DNA from: Dentipellis sp. KUC8613
Taxonomy: Eukaryota; Basidiomycota; Agaricomycetes; Russulales; Hericiaceae
DNA: 64,000 nt
Direction of reading: 5' to 3'
NCBI GenBank assembly: GCA_002286715.1
Contig: NSJX01000001.1
Coordinates: 497,835-561,834 of the forward strand
The notes under the pieces are model-generated. The model made no database searches. It worked only from the letters and a program-made list of their open reading frames with translations, and had not been told where the DNA came from. Each line of letters begins with the position of its first letter. Positions within the stretch are counted from its first letter, which is position 1. The position numbers were made by a program, and so were the translations under genes. Shown here piece by piece: positions 23,836-35,246 of this stretch.

Positions 23836-24988
23836 ATGTTCTTCCGTGCCGGTCTCGCGTTGCTCCTGGGCTCTGCCTCTGTTCTTGCAGGCCCCGTCAA
23901 CACCACGATCCACCAGCGTACTTGCGGTACGACCATCAGCGACGAGCGCCTCATCGCAGCCGAGAAGCACTTCGCTGCAAACAAGGTTGAGGCCTTCACC
24001 ACCGAGGCCGCGGCCGCGGCCACCGTTGATGTCTGGTTCCATGTCATCAGCGAGGACAGCACGCAGGCTGGCGGCAACCTTCCGTGAGTCAGCTGAATTT
24101 GCTACCATTTTTCGACTTTGACCTGATCGTCCTTTGTGTACAGTGACAGCCTGATTGCGGACCAGATCACCGCTCTCAACGAGGGCTACGCTGGCTCTGG
24201 TCTCTCGTTCACCCTTGCGGGCACCACGCGCACCGTGAACAGGGACTGGTTCAACAACCTCGGCCCCGACACGTACGTGCTATCGTGATTTCCGTCCATC
24301 ACCCGTCGCCTAACTCTTTCCCAGTTCTTCGCAGACCACCATGAAGAGGCAGCTCCGCCAGGGCGGTGTCGACACTCTTAACCTCTACAGTGTCGGGTAA
24401 GCTCGTGATCATTTTCACGCGAGCGGACAATTCCTGACTGATTCTTGTCTAGCTTCGTCTCTGGAGATGGCGAAGGTCTGCTCGGCTACTCCACCTTCCC
24501 CTCGGATTACGCCAGCAACCCTCAGGACGACGGCGTCGTCTTCCTCTTCTCCTCTGTTCCCAACGGCGGCACGCAGAACTACGAGCAGGGCAAGGTATGT
24601 CTACTTCTCACTTCCCCATTTCTCACCAGCCGAGGCCAATTGATGCTCTTGGCAGACTGTCACCCACGAGGTTGGTCACTGGGTCGGCCTGTACCATACC
24701 TTCCAGGGCGGCTGCAGTGGCTCCGGTGACCAGGTCAGCGACACCCCAGCTGAGGCTTCCCCCGCGTCTGGCTGCCCCACTGGCCGCGACACCTGCTCCA
24801 GCGCTGGCGTCGACCCCATCCACAACTACATGGACTACTCCTACGACAGCTGCATGAACCAGTTCACCGCTGGTAATTACACATCACCTGATTGTCGTTG
24901 ACTTCCGTTGATACTGACCACGAATTTTACAGGCCAAATCACCCGCTTCAAGTCCCAGCTCAGGACCTACCGCGGCATCAGCCTCTAA
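23836..24988 (+). CDS. secreted M43-family zinc metalloprotease
   Basis: Extracellular endopeptidase of the pappalysin-like M43B (metzincin) family. [18 protein letters not shown] is a clear signal peptide. A short propeptide follows, and then the catalytic domain from about [11 protein letters not shown]. The zinc site [11 protein letters not shown] (HExxHxxGxxH) lies just after an intron (AAG|GTATGT...GCAG|ACTGTC near 24594-24656). The metzincin Met-turn is in [16 protein letters not shown]. Cysteines in [21 protein letters not shown] and DSCM fit the family's disulphides. The protein is about 285 residues, ending LRTYRGISL at 24986-24988. Introns are short (50-60 bases). A nutritional or saprotrophic protein-degrading role is inferred. 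Confidence 0.93.
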
Positions 24989-25322
24989 ATAGCTCATGGG
25001 GTCGCCATTTTCTCGAATTCAGCATCGTAGCAGTTAGTCATCTGGCATTCTAGATTCCATAGGGATATTGGCTATTTTTATACCTATTGGGTCTGTCATT
25101 GTATCGGTTTAGCTGTAACAAATAACAAGTGTCGGTTTCACAGTCGTTGAGAGTGTTTACTTGCAAATTTGCAGGGTAAACTTTCTAAGGAACATATAGC
25201 ACAGTTTTCTATCCAACTCAGCCTTTCGTGAACAGGAATGAGCAGACCATCTCAGTCGAAGACTTATCCAGCAAACATTGCAACGCAGTGACAAGAAATA
25301 TAATACAGGGTTCAGTAAGCTA
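24989..25322. other. convergent 3' intergenic region
   Basis: 3' ends of the protease and the dUTPase gene; AT-richer, with no coding signal. Confidence 0.5.
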
Positions 25323-26052
25323 CTAGAGGGCGTTGTGACCTCCCGTTGATCCAAACCCTCCTGCACCCCGAAGTGTAGCGTCAAGATCCTGGGCGATACA
25401 TTGTTAGCAAAGCAACTGTACAGCACTGCTGCCTGGCAATTGCGACTAACCTCGACTTCGAGGACAGCGGGGGTCTCAATCTTCTCGATGATAAGCTGGG
25501 CAATGCGATCTCCTTCTTCAACTTCACGACCATCAGAATGGTGTGAAAAGAAATAACAGAGGTCGCGTTACCTGTGAAATCCTGGTCGGAGAAATTGAAC
25601 AACAGGACGAAGACCACGCCCCGGTAGTCAGCGTCAATAACGCCAGCACCCGTATCGATCATAAATTTCGACGCTATGCAATTTGTCAGTAATGGAATGC
25701 AGTATGTCTGGTGAAGGAGACCAACCGAGGCCACTTCGTGGTGCGACGCGTCCATAAGTACCAGCGGGGACGGCGATAGAAATCTGAGTATCGACAAGGG
25801 CTTTTCCTCGCGCAGGTATAACTTTTTTCTCGGCACTATATCTGCGCATCAACATCACGGTATAGAATACCTGAACAAGGAAACCCACCTGTACAAGTCG
25901 TATCCCGCAGCAAGAGGAGAACCGCGCGTCGGAAGCTTCGCCTTATCCGAGAGGCGCTTGATGAGCAGGTTAGAGGTTGGTGCGATATCGGTTTTCTCGG
26001 CTTCGGGTGCAGGGGACATTTTGCGTTTCTTAAGCTGGGGTGAGCTTGTCAT
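25323..26052 (-). CDS. DUT1: dUTP diphosphatase (dUTPase)
   Basis: Trimeric enzyme that hydrolyses dUTP to dUMP, keeping uracil out of DNA and supplying dTMP synthesis. The ATG at 26052 gives [20 protein letters not shown], a basic leader with an NLS-like KKRK. An upstream in-frame extension starts only at a TTG. All five dUTPase motifs are visible across short exons: [47 protein letters not shown] (with the catalytic Asp), [15 protein letters not shown], and [13 protein letters not shown] just before the end (HNAL, stop 25323-25325). It is divergent from the PIP-box-like gene; the 256 bases between them hold two ACGCGT boxes. Confidence 0.97.
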
Positions 26053-26098
26053 GAGGATGGGGGGAGTGGTGGGCTTTGAGAAAGAGGGTGCTTGCTCG

Positions 26099-26225
26099 AC
26101 GCGTCTGGTTTTGAACCTGACGCGCTCTGATGATCGTCGCGTCGTCGGAGCCCTGATGCGTGTCAACTCCGCCCGGCCTTTGCTCCGATTGGCCCTTGGA
26201 GCCCTTTGTGCTGACTTGGACGCGT
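26099..26225. promoter_or_regulatory. two ACGCGT (MCB-type) boxes in a bidirectional promoter
   Basis: ACGCGT lies at 26099-26104 and 26220-26225, between the start codons of dUTPase (minus, 26052) and the unrecognised gene (plus, 26309). The interval also has GACGCGCT and GTCGCGTC variants. In other fungi, MBF drives dUTPase-type DNA-precursor genes at G1/S through this palindromic box, so S-phase control of both genes is a fair inference. Confidence 0.5.
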
Positions 26226-26308
26226 GATGACTTCAAATCCACTGGCCACGACGTGACGAAGTGCATGACCCCGACCAACGCTGCCATTTTTCTCCCTCCT
26301 TACGCATC

Positions 26309-28365
26309 ATGAGCCAACGGAATTTTCTTGCGGGCGAGCAACTGCCTCTAAGCTCTTGGTTTAGCTCCGCACAGACGAGCAAAGAGAACACCCTACCTTC
26401 CCGCTCGGCCAAGAGAAAGAGAAATTCGAAAGCCGACAATCAAGATCAAGGTGAGGCAGGCGGAAGTCGGCATAAAGTTAGTCCACGCATCGTCAAATGC
26501 TGCTCCAATGCTAACCGAGCGCAGGAGGCTAAGGCAACGGGAAAACAGTCGGGTAAGTTGCATCCTTCCAAGGGATCACAACCTTTGTAGTTGAATTGAA
26601 GTATCAGGAAAACAAAAAGAAGTACAGACAACCATCTCGACAAGCACCCTTGGCCTTCAAACCCCGCTGAGTACACAACGGTCGAAGGCTTCAGGTTCGA
26701 AGCGCAAACTAAAGAATGAGGTATTGAATACTGTTGGCTCATCAGGTTGACTTGATTCGCTCATCACTTCCTCTAAGGCTTCCCGCCGGGCCTCGTCTTC
26801 AGCCAAACGAACTGTTGCACCTCAGGTAGATCGCTCTACGCCTGCAATGCTCGCGGCAAAGGCCAGCTTGCCAACACCACAGACGGCGAAACGTCCTACA
26901 AAGATGCCCTCCTGGCCCAATGTGCAAACCTCCGTGCCACAGACTCCGCGAAGCGAACGACGTTCGCTGCACCTTTCCAGCTCTTTATCTGATGTGACCA
27001 CTCCTGTCTCGCCAGTCAAGCATGGGCTTCGCACCCCCACCAAAGCAGGACAGCCGCATTCGACACCACAGTCGCAGCGTATAGTCCCTTGTTCGCAGCA
27101 CAGTGATGACAACACACAGAGTGAGTTCAGTGTTGCGCCCTCGTCGCAGCCCCACGAAGAGGAGAACCCATTCGTCGGAAAGCCGATGCATACCCCTTCG
27201 AACCGCGATTTTGAATTACCAACATTGTCAAGTCCGATCACCGAATCGACGAGATCCGTTTCCGTCCCACAACGGGATCCTACGTTTAAGATGCCACCAC
27301 TTCCTTTGCACACCACCCCCGCTAAACCTATAAGCACACTTCAACATGAGTCAATGGCGGACGTTCCACCAGAGAAGAGTGTTGTTCCTTCGTCGCAGAG
27401 CCAGTATTTTCCGCCGGGTCCATACCCGGCATCTGGAAGTAGCTCTCTTCCGTTCACCAGTCCTCTTTTGGGACGGAAGGACACCGGTTTTGTGCCTACT
27501 TCACAAAGCCAAGAAGAGGAGCTCCCTGTAGTGAAAAGGCTTGACTGGGGCTCTGCTCCTGCTGCTGCATTTCCTGCGTCCGGCCGGCACGGCGGCAGTT
27601 CCCAGAAGGAAAGGTATGTTAATATCCTTGCATCTGCAGTCAATTCTTGTTCCGTTCTGACATACATTTGACAAAAGTGAGGACACTCTTCCTGGACCAA
27701 TACGTTCGCCCTCAAAGAGCGATATCGCCAAGGCCGCAGCCGATACTCCTAAAGGAAAAACACAACCTCGCTCTTTATTGGAACCCGGATCCTCTGGGCC
27801 AGCCGAATTCATTTTCGATAGCTCGCAAACAGAGCCAGATGACTGGCCCAGCATGGACATGCCAGCAGGACCAAACGCAAACGAACAGCCTCATTCCGTC
27901 ATACGCGACAACACTGAACCAAGCAAACAGAGTGGGAAGCGTTTTACGCAACGGAGAACGCACGTAATAGAGGACGATTCCGCTGCAGAGGACTCGGATG
28001 ACGACCTTGCTGCATCTGGATACCGCTACCGTAAAGCACCAAGACTGGAGAATCCATCGCCAGAGGTCCCAGAAGATGCCTCGAATCTTCACAGCACCTC
28101 AATCACACCTCGATTCTGCTCCACGCTACGGATTTCCAAGAAGAAGCTACGTAAAGCTCCTGACGTCCTCGACCACTTGAGCGATTTCAATGCAGATGGT
28201 GGCTTCAGCGCCTCAGACACGTTTCCTCTTACCCAATCCTTACTATCAAGTTCCTACATCGATTTTAACGGGTCCTTGCCTTCTGCTGTAGGCGACTTTC
28301 TGCAAATGGTGGGCAGCGAGGGCAGTTCACTTGAAGAACCCTCAACGTCAAAGACGCAAGATTAG
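26309..28365 (+). CDS. unrecognised nuclear protein with PIP-box-like motif and SQ/TQ cluster
   Basis: I do not recognise the family. It begins MSQRNFLAGEQLPLSSWFSS. Residues 11-18, QLPLSSWF, match the PCNA-binding pattern Q-x-x-[ILM]-x-x-aromatic-aromatic, with Trp in the first aromatic place. Basic clusters SAKRKRNSK and GSKRKLKNE look like nuclear signals. The body, about 590 residues, is predicted disordered and rich in Ser, Pro and Thr. SQ/TQ sites are dense between 27066 and 27170 (four within about 34 residues), and a recurring word V-P-S/T-S-Q appears near 27138, 27384 and 27490, often followed by acidic residues. The C-terminal part is acidic then basic (VIEDDSAAEDSDDDLAASGY). Introns begin at about 26478 (GTTAGT), 26554, 26720 and 27616. 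DNA replication or repair is suggested by motifs and promoter only. Confidence 0.7.
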
Positions 28366-28565
28366 ACGCCTCTAACACACACGATACACACCACGTTCCG
28401 TCTTTTATATCATATATCATCCTAATACCACGGACAAATGTTCACATCATTTACCGCACTGTACATCATACAATTTCTTGGCTAATTGACTATGACGATA
28501 AATTTGGCAGCCCAGTTTTCATTGATGCACCAACACGTCTCTTTGATTACAATGACAGAATTCTT

Positions 28566-30356
28566 TCAAGCCATGTCGTTCTCGCTCAACGGAACATCAT
28601 GCAAGGTCTGAACATCGTCAGCCGGACTGGAGGGCGCCGCAACCTCTTCGATCATCTCGGAAGTCCCCACCTCCTTCTCGCCAACCGCACCCATCTTCTC
28701 CGCTTGAGCCCTCACCTCTATGCTCGCCCGAGGCGTCGTGGCCGCTGATATCGCCAGCGACTCTTCGGTATCACCGATCACCGAGCCCAGTTGCTCGAGT
28801 GTGACGAACGCAGTCTCTGGGTACACCAGGTAGACAAATATCCCAGAAATAATGCAGAAACCAAGGAGAACGAAGTAGTAGCCCCCATCGATGGCAGAGA
28901 AGAGCGGAGGTGTGATGAATGCGATGATGAAGTTTGAGATCCAGTTGGTAATGGTAGACATCGCCATACCCTTTGCTCGCGCCCTGAGAGGAAATATTTC
29001 GGCGCCCAACAACCAAGGCGCAGGCCCCCAACTAAAAGGTCGAAATCAGTTTATGGGATGGAGAGACGGATCAAGAGGTACTGACGTTGCCCCATAAATG
29101 AAAAGATAAATGCATAATGCCGCAAAGATACCGTTCGCAGTTGGCATCCTCTCCCAAGGAGGTAGATCGCTAGAATGGAATTGCAGCCCGCCGATGACCG
29201 CAAGAGACGCAGCCAGAGCAGCACTGCCGAAAAGCAAAAATGGTCGACGTCCCCACTTGTCGATTCCCAACATAGTCGGAATAGTGCCCGCACAATAGAG
29301 CAAAGCCGCGGCGCCAGAGTAAAGCAGAGCCTGTGCAACGCTGAAGCCGGCGCGGGTGAAGTTCTCAGGCAGGTAATACAAAATCGCATTGATGCCGTTG
29401 AATTGAGCAAATAACTGGCAGGTAATCCCGACCACGCTGCGGCGAGGGTAGGACTTGAGCAGCTGCATCCAAGAAGCTTGCCCGAGAGCCTCTTCGTATT
29501 GAATGGCGGCCACGATTTCCAAGTAACTGCTTTGAATCGCAGGGTCGGAGATGTCACCAGTACCATGCAGATCAGCGAGGACAGCCAAGCCTTCCTTCTG
29601 AAACCCATTCTTGATCAACCACCGTGGCGTCTCCGGGAGGAAGAAAGTCCAGCTCAACAAGACGAAGGCCAGAGCAGCCTGCACGATGTACGGTCCGCGC
29701 CAAGCGATCTCGCTAGGCATGGCGAAGAAGAATCCATAGCCAACCCAGGCAGATAGCGCGTACCCAGCGTTGAGGCACAGGTACTCGATAGACACGAAAA
29801 GGCCTCGGGCATGGCCGGGGGCAATCTCGCATTGCAAGATGGGGACAGTCATGGACAGCATACCCACGCCAATCCCTTGGATGCTTCGCCCGACGATCAA
29901 CACAGCGAGGTTGGGTGCGAAGATCTGGAAGAATGATGCCACCAGATAGAAGATTGCGCCTATGCGGACTGACATCCGGCGTCCTAGGGCATCGCAGATA
30001 TAGGCAGAGAGGAGAGCAGCAAACAGCGCAGTGATGTTCAAGCACGACACGGTGATAGCTGCAACGGAAGGAACCTTATGTGGACCACGACGACCCACGG
30101 TTCATGACCACAACTTACCGAGCACGAAGGGGTCGACCCCAGTATCATTATCTTGTATTTGCGCCATGGTTATGTGCTTGCCGAACATGCGGTTGATAAA
30201 CGAAGGTTGAACCTGGTTGGCAGCTATAGACCCTTGACTGTAGCCGAACATAGCATCTCCCAGCGACGCCAACGCGGAAGAAGCTATGAGTAGCGGCTTC
30301 CCGACCATCCATCGAGGATAGCGGGAGGTGTACGACGTCGGCTTAAACTTCTCCAT
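28566..30356 (-). CDS. MFS sugar transporter (sugar porter family)
   Basis: Plasma-membrane facilitator or proton symporter for a hexose or related sugar; the substrate is not decidable. The ATG at 30356 (MEKFKPTSYTSRYPRWMVGK) is the first true ATG. Exon 1 ends DPFVL and is spliced to ITVSCLNITALFAALLSAYI. Signature motifs are DALGRRMSVRIGAIFYL, VGRSIQGIGVGMLSMTVPIL, FFLPETPRWLIK (PETPRWL), QLFAQFNGINAILYYLPENF (Q-x-NG-x-N-x-x-x-YY), DKWGRRPFLL and WGPAPWLLGAEIFPLRARAK. Twelve membrane segments fit. The tail after YPETAFVTLEQL is long and acidic, ending SENDMA. A second intron (GTCAGT...TTTTAG) lies near 29033-29088. Confidence 0.93.
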
Positions 30357-31097
30357 CGAGAGCGTGTATATGAGGAGAGGATGGATAGCCAACGCCGGGA
30401 GGATAGTGAAAGGGAAAGGAACGAGAAATAGTTCATGAAATGCTGATGCGCTCCTGGTGATCGCTTGATTTCAATGCGAACGGGTGCAGGCTAGACTAAA
30501 CAGTCGTCCAAGTCGAAATTCGGGAATAGTGACTCATGGGCACTCAAGTACTCACTTCGTGGCTTTGGTTGAGTTGGAAATAGGCCTGCTGGTCCGGGAG
30601 TCACCTCTTTTTGATGATAACATTTACTTTACGGGTCGCAACGTCCGCGTGTTCTTCATCCCTGGCCTCTAATTGATCATGAAAATGGAGGGGGGGCCGG
30701 GATCTCGCGAGTAAACGTGGCCACGTCGACCAAGATAAAGGTTTGCCTGAGGCGGCATGATACTGCTATCCATCGCAAATCTGTGAGTATTAGGAGACAC
30801 AGGAAGCTGTCCAAGGGACAAATCTGTCAAGCATGGAAGGAGGTTTTACGTGCCTTACAGCATTAACACCGTCTAAGTATGGTCTATGAAAAGGAGTATA
30901 CGTGTACAGAGACGCACCTGGCAAGCGACGCGTCGGAAAGATCGTGGAATACTTCGTTGGACGCGACTGGAATGTACCGCAATCAGATCGTCAGTGACTC
31001 TAGATACGTTATCTCCAGCCTTGAGGGGAGTCCGAGTCACTATAAGTACCCTCTGGAGTTCGAGTAGACCTCATATCTCTTTCTGTCCTCTGTCAAC
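30357..31097. promoter_or_regulatory. divergent promoter of the sugar transporter and a dehydrogenase
   Basis: 741 bases between two start codons with no supported coding frame. TATAAG at 31041-31046 is 57 bases before the dehydrogenase ATG. An ACGCGT hexamer lies at 30928-30933. Confidence 0.45.
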
Positions 31098-32498
31098 ATG
31101 CCCGGTCGTCTGCAGAACAAGGTAAGGGGCTGTGCGGTCGGTCAAACCAGCGCCATTCACAGTGACCTTTTGAGCATAGGCTGCCCTCATTACGGGTGCT
31201 GGATCGTGAGTATCGCACCATTGGTACGCCCAGGCAAGTAACTCATCCTTGCTCTACCCATCTCTTCCAGCGGTATCGGCCTGGAGTCCAGCATTCTCTT
31301 CGCGCAGGAGGGAGCCAATGTGTTGCTTGTGGACATCAATCTGCAGGCTGTGGAGAAGGCCGCCGCGGCGATCGCACAGAAATCCCCCAACGTGAAGGTC
31401 ATAGCTGCGAAGGCAGATGTAGGGAAGGAGGAGGATATCAAAGCGGTAGTCGACAGAGCAGTGAAGGAGTTTGGTCGGCTGGACGTCATGGTGAGCGCCT
31501 CATGTCCTTCACGTCTATAAGGAGAGCACAGTTGCCTATCTCGATTTTAGTTCAACAATGCAGGCACGTATCACACGACCTTATATTGCTTGGCAATAAG
31601 AGCTCATGCTGCTTCAGGTATTATGCACCCCGAGGACGACAATGCTCTCAACACCGAAGAGCGGATCTGGGATCTTACCATGCAGATTAACCTGAAGGGT
31701 GTCTGGTGGGGTTGTAAATATGCTATCCTTGCGATGCGCAAGAACCCCACCGACGAAGCCAAGGGGCTGCATACGGGTGGCAGCATCATCAATACTGCCA
31801 GCTTCGTAGCGTCGATGGGTGCAGCAACGCCACAGCTTGCCTGTAGGTTCAAACCCCTCTCTATCTAGACGTGAAGGCTCATAGTAGACGCATGGAACAG
31901 ACACTGCGTCGAAGGCATGCATCTTGCTCTAATAACCATGGCTGTCCTAACACGACTATAGGGTGCTGTGCTCGCCATGACGCGCGAATTGGCCATGGTC
32001 CATGCCCGCGAAGGCATCCGTGTCAACTCTGTCAGCCCGTACGTTCAATGTGATCCCGATATCGACGCCGACTGACTTCCATCTGCAGCGGCCCTTTGAA
32101 GACCCGTCTGTTCCAGATATCATTTCGAAACCCTGGTTCGTGCTGACTTTTATCTAGCCCTCCTGATGGACTTCTTGAACACTCCTGAGAAGCGCGAGCG
32201 ACGCCTTGTTCACTTGCCTATGGGTCGCTTCGGCGAAGCAGTCGAAATTGCCAAGGCTGCCCTTTTCCGTATGTCCCGACTACCTCTAATAATCGATGTC
32301 GGCTGAAGTACTTTCCATCAGTCGGGACGGACGAAAGCAGCTATCTGACCGTGAGTCAAAATGAGTTTGGGCTTTGCAGAACGTTACTGAACGATCTTGC
32401 CATAGGGTACCGACCTCAAGGTGGACGGAGGTATCTCGTCGGCCTATGTAACACCACTGGGAGAGCCCGTGCTTCCCCCGCCTGCTAGTCTCGTCTGA
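31098..32498 (+). CDS. classical short-chain dehydrogenase/reductase with two micro-exons
   Basis: NAD(P)-dependent oxidoreductase of the classical SDR family; the substrate is unknown. Starts MPGRLQNK. Spliced motifs are the cofactor loop TGAGSGIG, acidic DIN after LLVD (an NAD-like preference), NNAGIM, the catalytic Ser in SIINTASFVAS, YTASK (catalytic Tyr and Lys) and PLKTPLL. The C-terminus is LTGTDLKVDGGISSAYVTP, then PPPASLV, stop 32496-32498; about 280 residues. The NNAG motif is in a 13-base exon (31551-31563) and YTASK mostly in a 14-base exon (31901-31914). Both are followed by introns that must start with GC rather than GT (31564 GCACGT, 31915 GCATGC). Without these non-canonical donors the frame breaks at both family motifs. 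Confidence 0.88.
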
Positions 32499-32791
32499 AG
32501 AGTTTGTGATGCCAGCCGGGAGCCTGTCACAGAGCCAGTCGGGAGAAATGCACGTCTTGTAGCATCATGATCATAAATCTAACAAGTGTTGTAGCAAAAT
32601 AGAATGTGGTTTCTCGGACCTTTGGTTTCGTCAGTAATTTGCCAGCAGCTCGTTCGCCGTCCGGCTTCCCAAGCATTTCAAATGTTCATGCCAATGACAT
32701 TGTAGTGCCATAGGGAACCTAACTATTATATGTAGTGTACATTGTGAGCCGAGAAAATACAACAATGGGAGGATATCGCTTGAAGTGTCAT

Positions 32792-33606
32792 TTAGTTTCC
32801 CTTAGCTTTCTCTGCCCTTGCCTTAGCACCCTGAATTTTCTTGATTCGAGTGATCTCCACACCGACATCGTTTATGAGCTGCTTGTGCAACGTAGGCCGG
32901 TATCCCAAAGAAAACAGGATTTCCAGGTGAACGAAGAACGGAGCAAGAACAAGGGCTATGGACGTTTTAGTTAAGCGAAGAGCTTACAAGGCTCCCGACT
33001 GTATCACGTACCTCCGACGATGTTGTCAAGCAGAGCAGGCGCACGTTTCTCCGCGGCACCGTGTCCAATGAACTGGAGAATCCACGAGATTCCGTTGATG
33101 ATGGCAGCAGTAGTGAAGTGGCCTTCCTGCTTGGAGAATGATGTCGAGGTCAGGAGAGACAGCACCATCTGTGGAGTATACAGCAGCTGAATACAGGAGT
33201 CAGCGTGAGTCTCGAGCCAGGAACGAGGAACTAACAGCAGCACGTGGGTCCAGGGCGGAGTAGTAAAGCAGATATGCCCCAGCATGAATGGCAGCCACAT
33301 TCAACTCGAAGGTCATGTAGTCATTAATAGTATAATGAATAGCCGGCAAGAATGTCGGTGGTGGGATCGCAGTCATCATAACTTGGAAGGTCCTGAGGGA
33401 ATGTCAGGGGTTTGTAGCTATCACCTCGCGTTAGTGCTCACCATAACAAAATGGGCACACAGACTATATGTATACCGACGTTCACTGGGTTGGAGTGGTA
33501 CGCGCCATAGAATGTCAACTAGAGGCCAAATTTAGCCCCAGAATCCAGCAAGCATTGACAGGCTACGAACCTGCTTCCGGACGTTGAAGAGATCAGAGAA
33601 GGCCAT
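32792..33606 (-). CDS. MPO1: MPO1-like 2-hydroxy fatty acid dioxygenase (DUF962 family)
   Basis: ER membrane Fe2+-dependent dioxygenase that shortens 2-hydroxy fatty acids by one carbon in alpha-oxidation of phytosphingosine-derived chains. Five exons give about 203 residues. MAFSDLFNVRKQ joins LTFYGAYHSNPVNVGIHIVC, the family N-terminal motif with conserved His residues. Then come HAGAYLLYYSALDPRAA and, after a GTTAGT intron, LLYTPQMVLSLLTS. The next conserved motif is WILQFIGHGAAEKRAPALLD, followed by APFFVHLEILFSLGYRPTLH. It ends AEKAKGN at 32792. Four hydrophobic segments fit the four-helix membrane topology. TATATATA at 33650-33657, about 45 bases before the ATG, may be its TATA box. Confidence 0.93.
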
Positions 33607-33945
33607 GGTGAGAAGTGAAGTGATGGGATGGGCGACGAAGAGGTGCAAGTATATATACGATGTGTTCTTAGGGTCTATGATTTCATGCGGGGACGTCTGG
33701 CCCGGACCCGGCGAGGCGAGAACACTAAGCTCAACTGCAGGCTGACTATGATATACAGTCGCTGCACGACTGCTCCCGGGACGTTGCCACAGCGCTCAGG
33801 TGCTTCAGGGAGGCCGGCATCCGCCGGGGCACTCAGGCTTGGTACTCACGTGGTCCTCCACGTAGCCTATGCGGTCAGGTTTATTGGAGTCCTTCAAGTT
33901 AGCTACACCCTACACCTCACTTCTCACCAACCACCACACCGAACA
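33607..33945. promoter_or_regulatory. divergent promoter MPO1 / SEC22
   Basis: 339 bases between start codons. TATATATA (33650-33657) is placed for the MPO1 side; no TATA box is obvious on the SEC22 side. Confidence 0.45.
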
Positions 33946-34835
33946 ATGGTCAGGTCAACAACTATCGTACGCGCCTCAGACGCGCTCCCGCTTGCTGCTA
34001 GTGTAGACGACGAGCAGGTGAGGCACATACACTCGCTTAACATATTTTGTGTTAATTCCGGCGGCGAGCCTAGACAGAACAACAACTGCAGGAGCACAAG
34101 CAACAGGCCAAGCTCATATTCCGACGCATTACGCCCAACTCTGAGCCACGTTTGTCAATAGAGAGTGGTGCCTATACTCTCCAGTGCGTCAGACCACTTC
34201 CGTTTGCGCTCACCGGGTGGCTGACAGGTCGCGTTGGCCCATAGTTACCTTATTGCAGATAATGTCGTGTATTTGACGATTGCAGAAAAGTCGTACCCTC
34301 GCAAACTGGCATTCTCGTACTTGGATGAACTGTCCAAAGAGTTCGCAACGTCGTATGGGGCCAAGGTCGAGAGCGTGCGAAGACCATACGCGTTTGTGGG
34401 GTTCGGTGCGTGCTGGCTTCTGCCTTAGCGACGGACATAGCGCTAATATTATATTGCAGACACGTTTATGTCTAAGACGGCGCGGCTGTACCAAGACACG
34501 CGGACAGCGAATGCTGCGGGTGGTTCAGGCCTAGACAAACTGAACGACGACCTGCAGGATGTAACGAGGATTATGACGAAGAACATGGAGGAGCTGCTGT
34601 GGAGAGGGGACTCGCTTGACAGTAAGTCGTTTGTTGCACCCCAGTTTCATCATGTGTAATATGTTCTCACCGACCGCTAGGGATGTCACATTTGTCAAGT
34701 TCTCTTCGATCAGAGTCGGAAAAGTACCGTAAGGCCGCACGAAACATCAATTTCCAGGCCATGCTGCGCCAATACGCACCGCTGGCTGCCATCATCTTCA
34801 TTCTCATTATTTTGCTTTGGTGGAGGTTCTCATAG
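33946..34835 (+). CDS. SEC22: v-SNARE Sec22 (ER-Golgi)
   Basis: R-SNARE that pairs with Sed5/Bos1/Bet1-type SNAREs in ER-Golgi transport. MVRSTTIVRASDALPLAASV leads the longin domain. An intron after DDEQ is spliced to TEQQLQEHKQQAKLIFRRIT (acceptor at the CCTAG before ACAGAACAA), then ESGAYTLHYLIADNVVYLTI and RKLAFSYLDELSKEF. The SNARE helix contains LDKLNDDLQDVTRIMTKNME with VTRIM holding the zero-layer Arg, then LLWRGDSLDRMSHLSSSLR. The C-terminal anchor is LAAIIFILIILLWWRFS. Stop 34833-34835. The length, about 215 residues, is normal. Confidence 0.96.
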
Positions 34836-35246
34836 CTCTACTGACCTTCACAGACATTTATCGGATCCTTTTTGTAAATATTTATATGATAACGACGCTT
34901 GTGGACGAGTTTCCCTATACCCTCCTTCACCTGTGCGACGACTATTCGCCGCCGAGGCCGAAGAGGGTTCTTTCTTTGTTTTGCTTCCACACGGCCTTGC
35001 GGGGTGGCAATAGCCTTGATCTAATCGGACATGCGATACGCATCGTGCATCATCGTCGTGATCAGGTTCACGGCACTGGCGGTAATACGGTACTCCATAC
35101 AGTAAGACCTGCACTATCTGGTCCATCTGTGCTTCGCTCCAGGCCCCGTCACCACGAGGCCTTTATAATAAGGATGCTGCCGCATCGTCTTGTTTCTTGT
35201 CTTCATCGAGGACTCTTTCGCCCTACCATTCTGCACAGCGCCCGCC
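34836..35246. other. tandem intergenic region
   Basis: 3' region of SEC22 and promoter of the repeat-containing gene; no coding frame is supported. Confidence 0.4.

Noticed and set aside
26053..26166. Longer dUTPase N-terminus starting at 26166
   Set aside because: That frame begins at TTG, not ATG. The ATG at 26052 gives a normal-length enzyme with all five motifs.
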